Position numbers and translations under genes: made by a program. 6,978 nt of DNA from positions 1-6,978 of the forward strand of contig JAGQQB010000195.1 in NCBI GenBank assembly GCA_020426425.1, read 5' to 3'. Below, piece after piece: positions 6,767 to 6,978 of the stretch (position 1 is its first letter; every line of letters begins with the position of its first letter). Under the pieces are notes generated by a model, which saw only the letters and a program-made list of their open reading frames with translations, was not told the origin of the DNA and searched no databases. Source of the DNA: Planctomycetaceae bacterium. Its GTDB lineage: Bacteria > Planctomycetota > Planctomycetia > Planctomycetales > Planctomycetaceae.

Positions 6767-6770
6767 GGGG

Positions 6771-6880
6771 CGGGGTAGGATTCAGGAATCGGGATTCAGG
6801 AGTCAGGGGGCAACGCAATTCGCGTTTCCCTCAACACTCAACTCTCAAGCCTCCACCAGCTCTGGACTCTAGACCCTCCG
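6771..6880. repeat. Heptad-periodic intergenic repeat C
   Basis: It begins four bases after the lutA stop. The purine arm contains five in-phase heptads: GGATTCA (6778), GGAATCG (6785), GGATTCA (6792), GGAGTCA (6799), GGGGGCA (6806). A core of about 15 bases contains a small palindrome. The pyrimidine arm has CCCTCAA (6828), CACTCAA (6835), CTCTCAA (6842), GCCTCCA (6849), then CTCTGGA (6860), CTCTAGA (6867), CCCTCCG (6874). The layout is that of repeats A and B. Part of its right arm is the inverted counterpart of repeat A. Confidence 0.75.
6808..6830 (+). terminator. Possible hairpin downstream of lutA
   Basis: At the centre of repeat C, GGG-C-AACGC and GCGTT-T-CCC can pair around the loop AATTC, giving eight base pairs with one C/T mismatch. 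It lies 42 bases after the lutA stop. There is no real U-run after it, so it is a weak candidate for an intrinsic terminator. It may instead stabilise the 3' end of the mRNA or simply be the core of the repeat. Confidence 0.3.
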
Positions 6881-6978
6881 TCCCCCAATTGTAAAAGCTC
6901 CAATGTTCGCGAGAAGGGCGGCAAAGATGGCCGAACAGGGCTTGGGGCGTGAAGGCATTTGGCGATAAAACATCGGTC

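Noticed and set aside
3851..6857. Inverted 31-base repeats as ends of a transposable element
   Set aside because: No transposase lies between them, no target duplication was seen, and the matching segments are ordinary parts of the heptad spacers.
6903..6968. Small plus-strand ORF of 21 codons
   Set aside because: No ribosome-binding site, no coding signature and no supporting context.
6870..6978. Minus-strand frame open to the right edge (ends about 34 codons after an ATG, in the TAG of a CTCTAGA heptad)
   Set aside because: It could be the end of a convergent gene, but it is too short, has no recognisable motif and ends inside the repeat. It cannot be supported from this window.

Overview
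The window reads as GC-rich bacterial chromosome, most likely from a planctomycete. The grounds are an N-terminal beta-propeller fused to a di-haem cytochrome c peroxidase-like domain, a leucine-rich-repeat domain built into an ABC-type membrane protein, several starts without a Shine-Dalgarno sequence, and intergenic spacers filled with degenerate short repeats. This assignment is inference from gene content; there is no rRNA or other marker gene in the window.

Left half (1-3792), all on the minus strand: one operon read from right to left. It starts with a short YtrA-type GntR repressor (3406-3792), then an ABC-2 type ATPase (2435-3358), a large membrane protein with a leucine-rich-repeat loop and about 12 membrane segments (291-2438), and the first 98 codons of an unrecognised fourth gene that runs off the left edge (1-294). 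The last three are joined by 4-base ATGA and GTGA start/stop overlaps, which implies translational coupling. A perfect 9-bp inverted repeat lies over the probable -10 region immediately upstream of the repressor ATG. The repressor mRNA is probably leaderless. The simplest model is an autoregulated exporter that is switched on when the repressor senses a compound or a membrane stress.

Right half (4056-6766), plus strand, divergent: a secreted beta-propeller/di-haem cytochrome c (4056-5867) followed after 149 bases by a LutA/YkgE-type iron-sulfur subunit of the lactate utilisation complex (6017-6766). No LutB or LutC gene starts within the remaining 212 bases.

The most unusual feature is in the spacers. 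All three larger plus-side intergenic regions (about 3838-3950, 5870-5981 and 6771-6880) are built from different, degenerate 7-base units. Each has the same order on the plus strand: a purine-rich heptad arm, a short core, and a pyrimidine-rich heptad arm. The first and third share a 31-base segment in inverted orientation (27 of 31 identical). This looks like a dispersed heptad-periodic element family. No classical mobile element, CRISPR array, tRNA or rRNA was seen.
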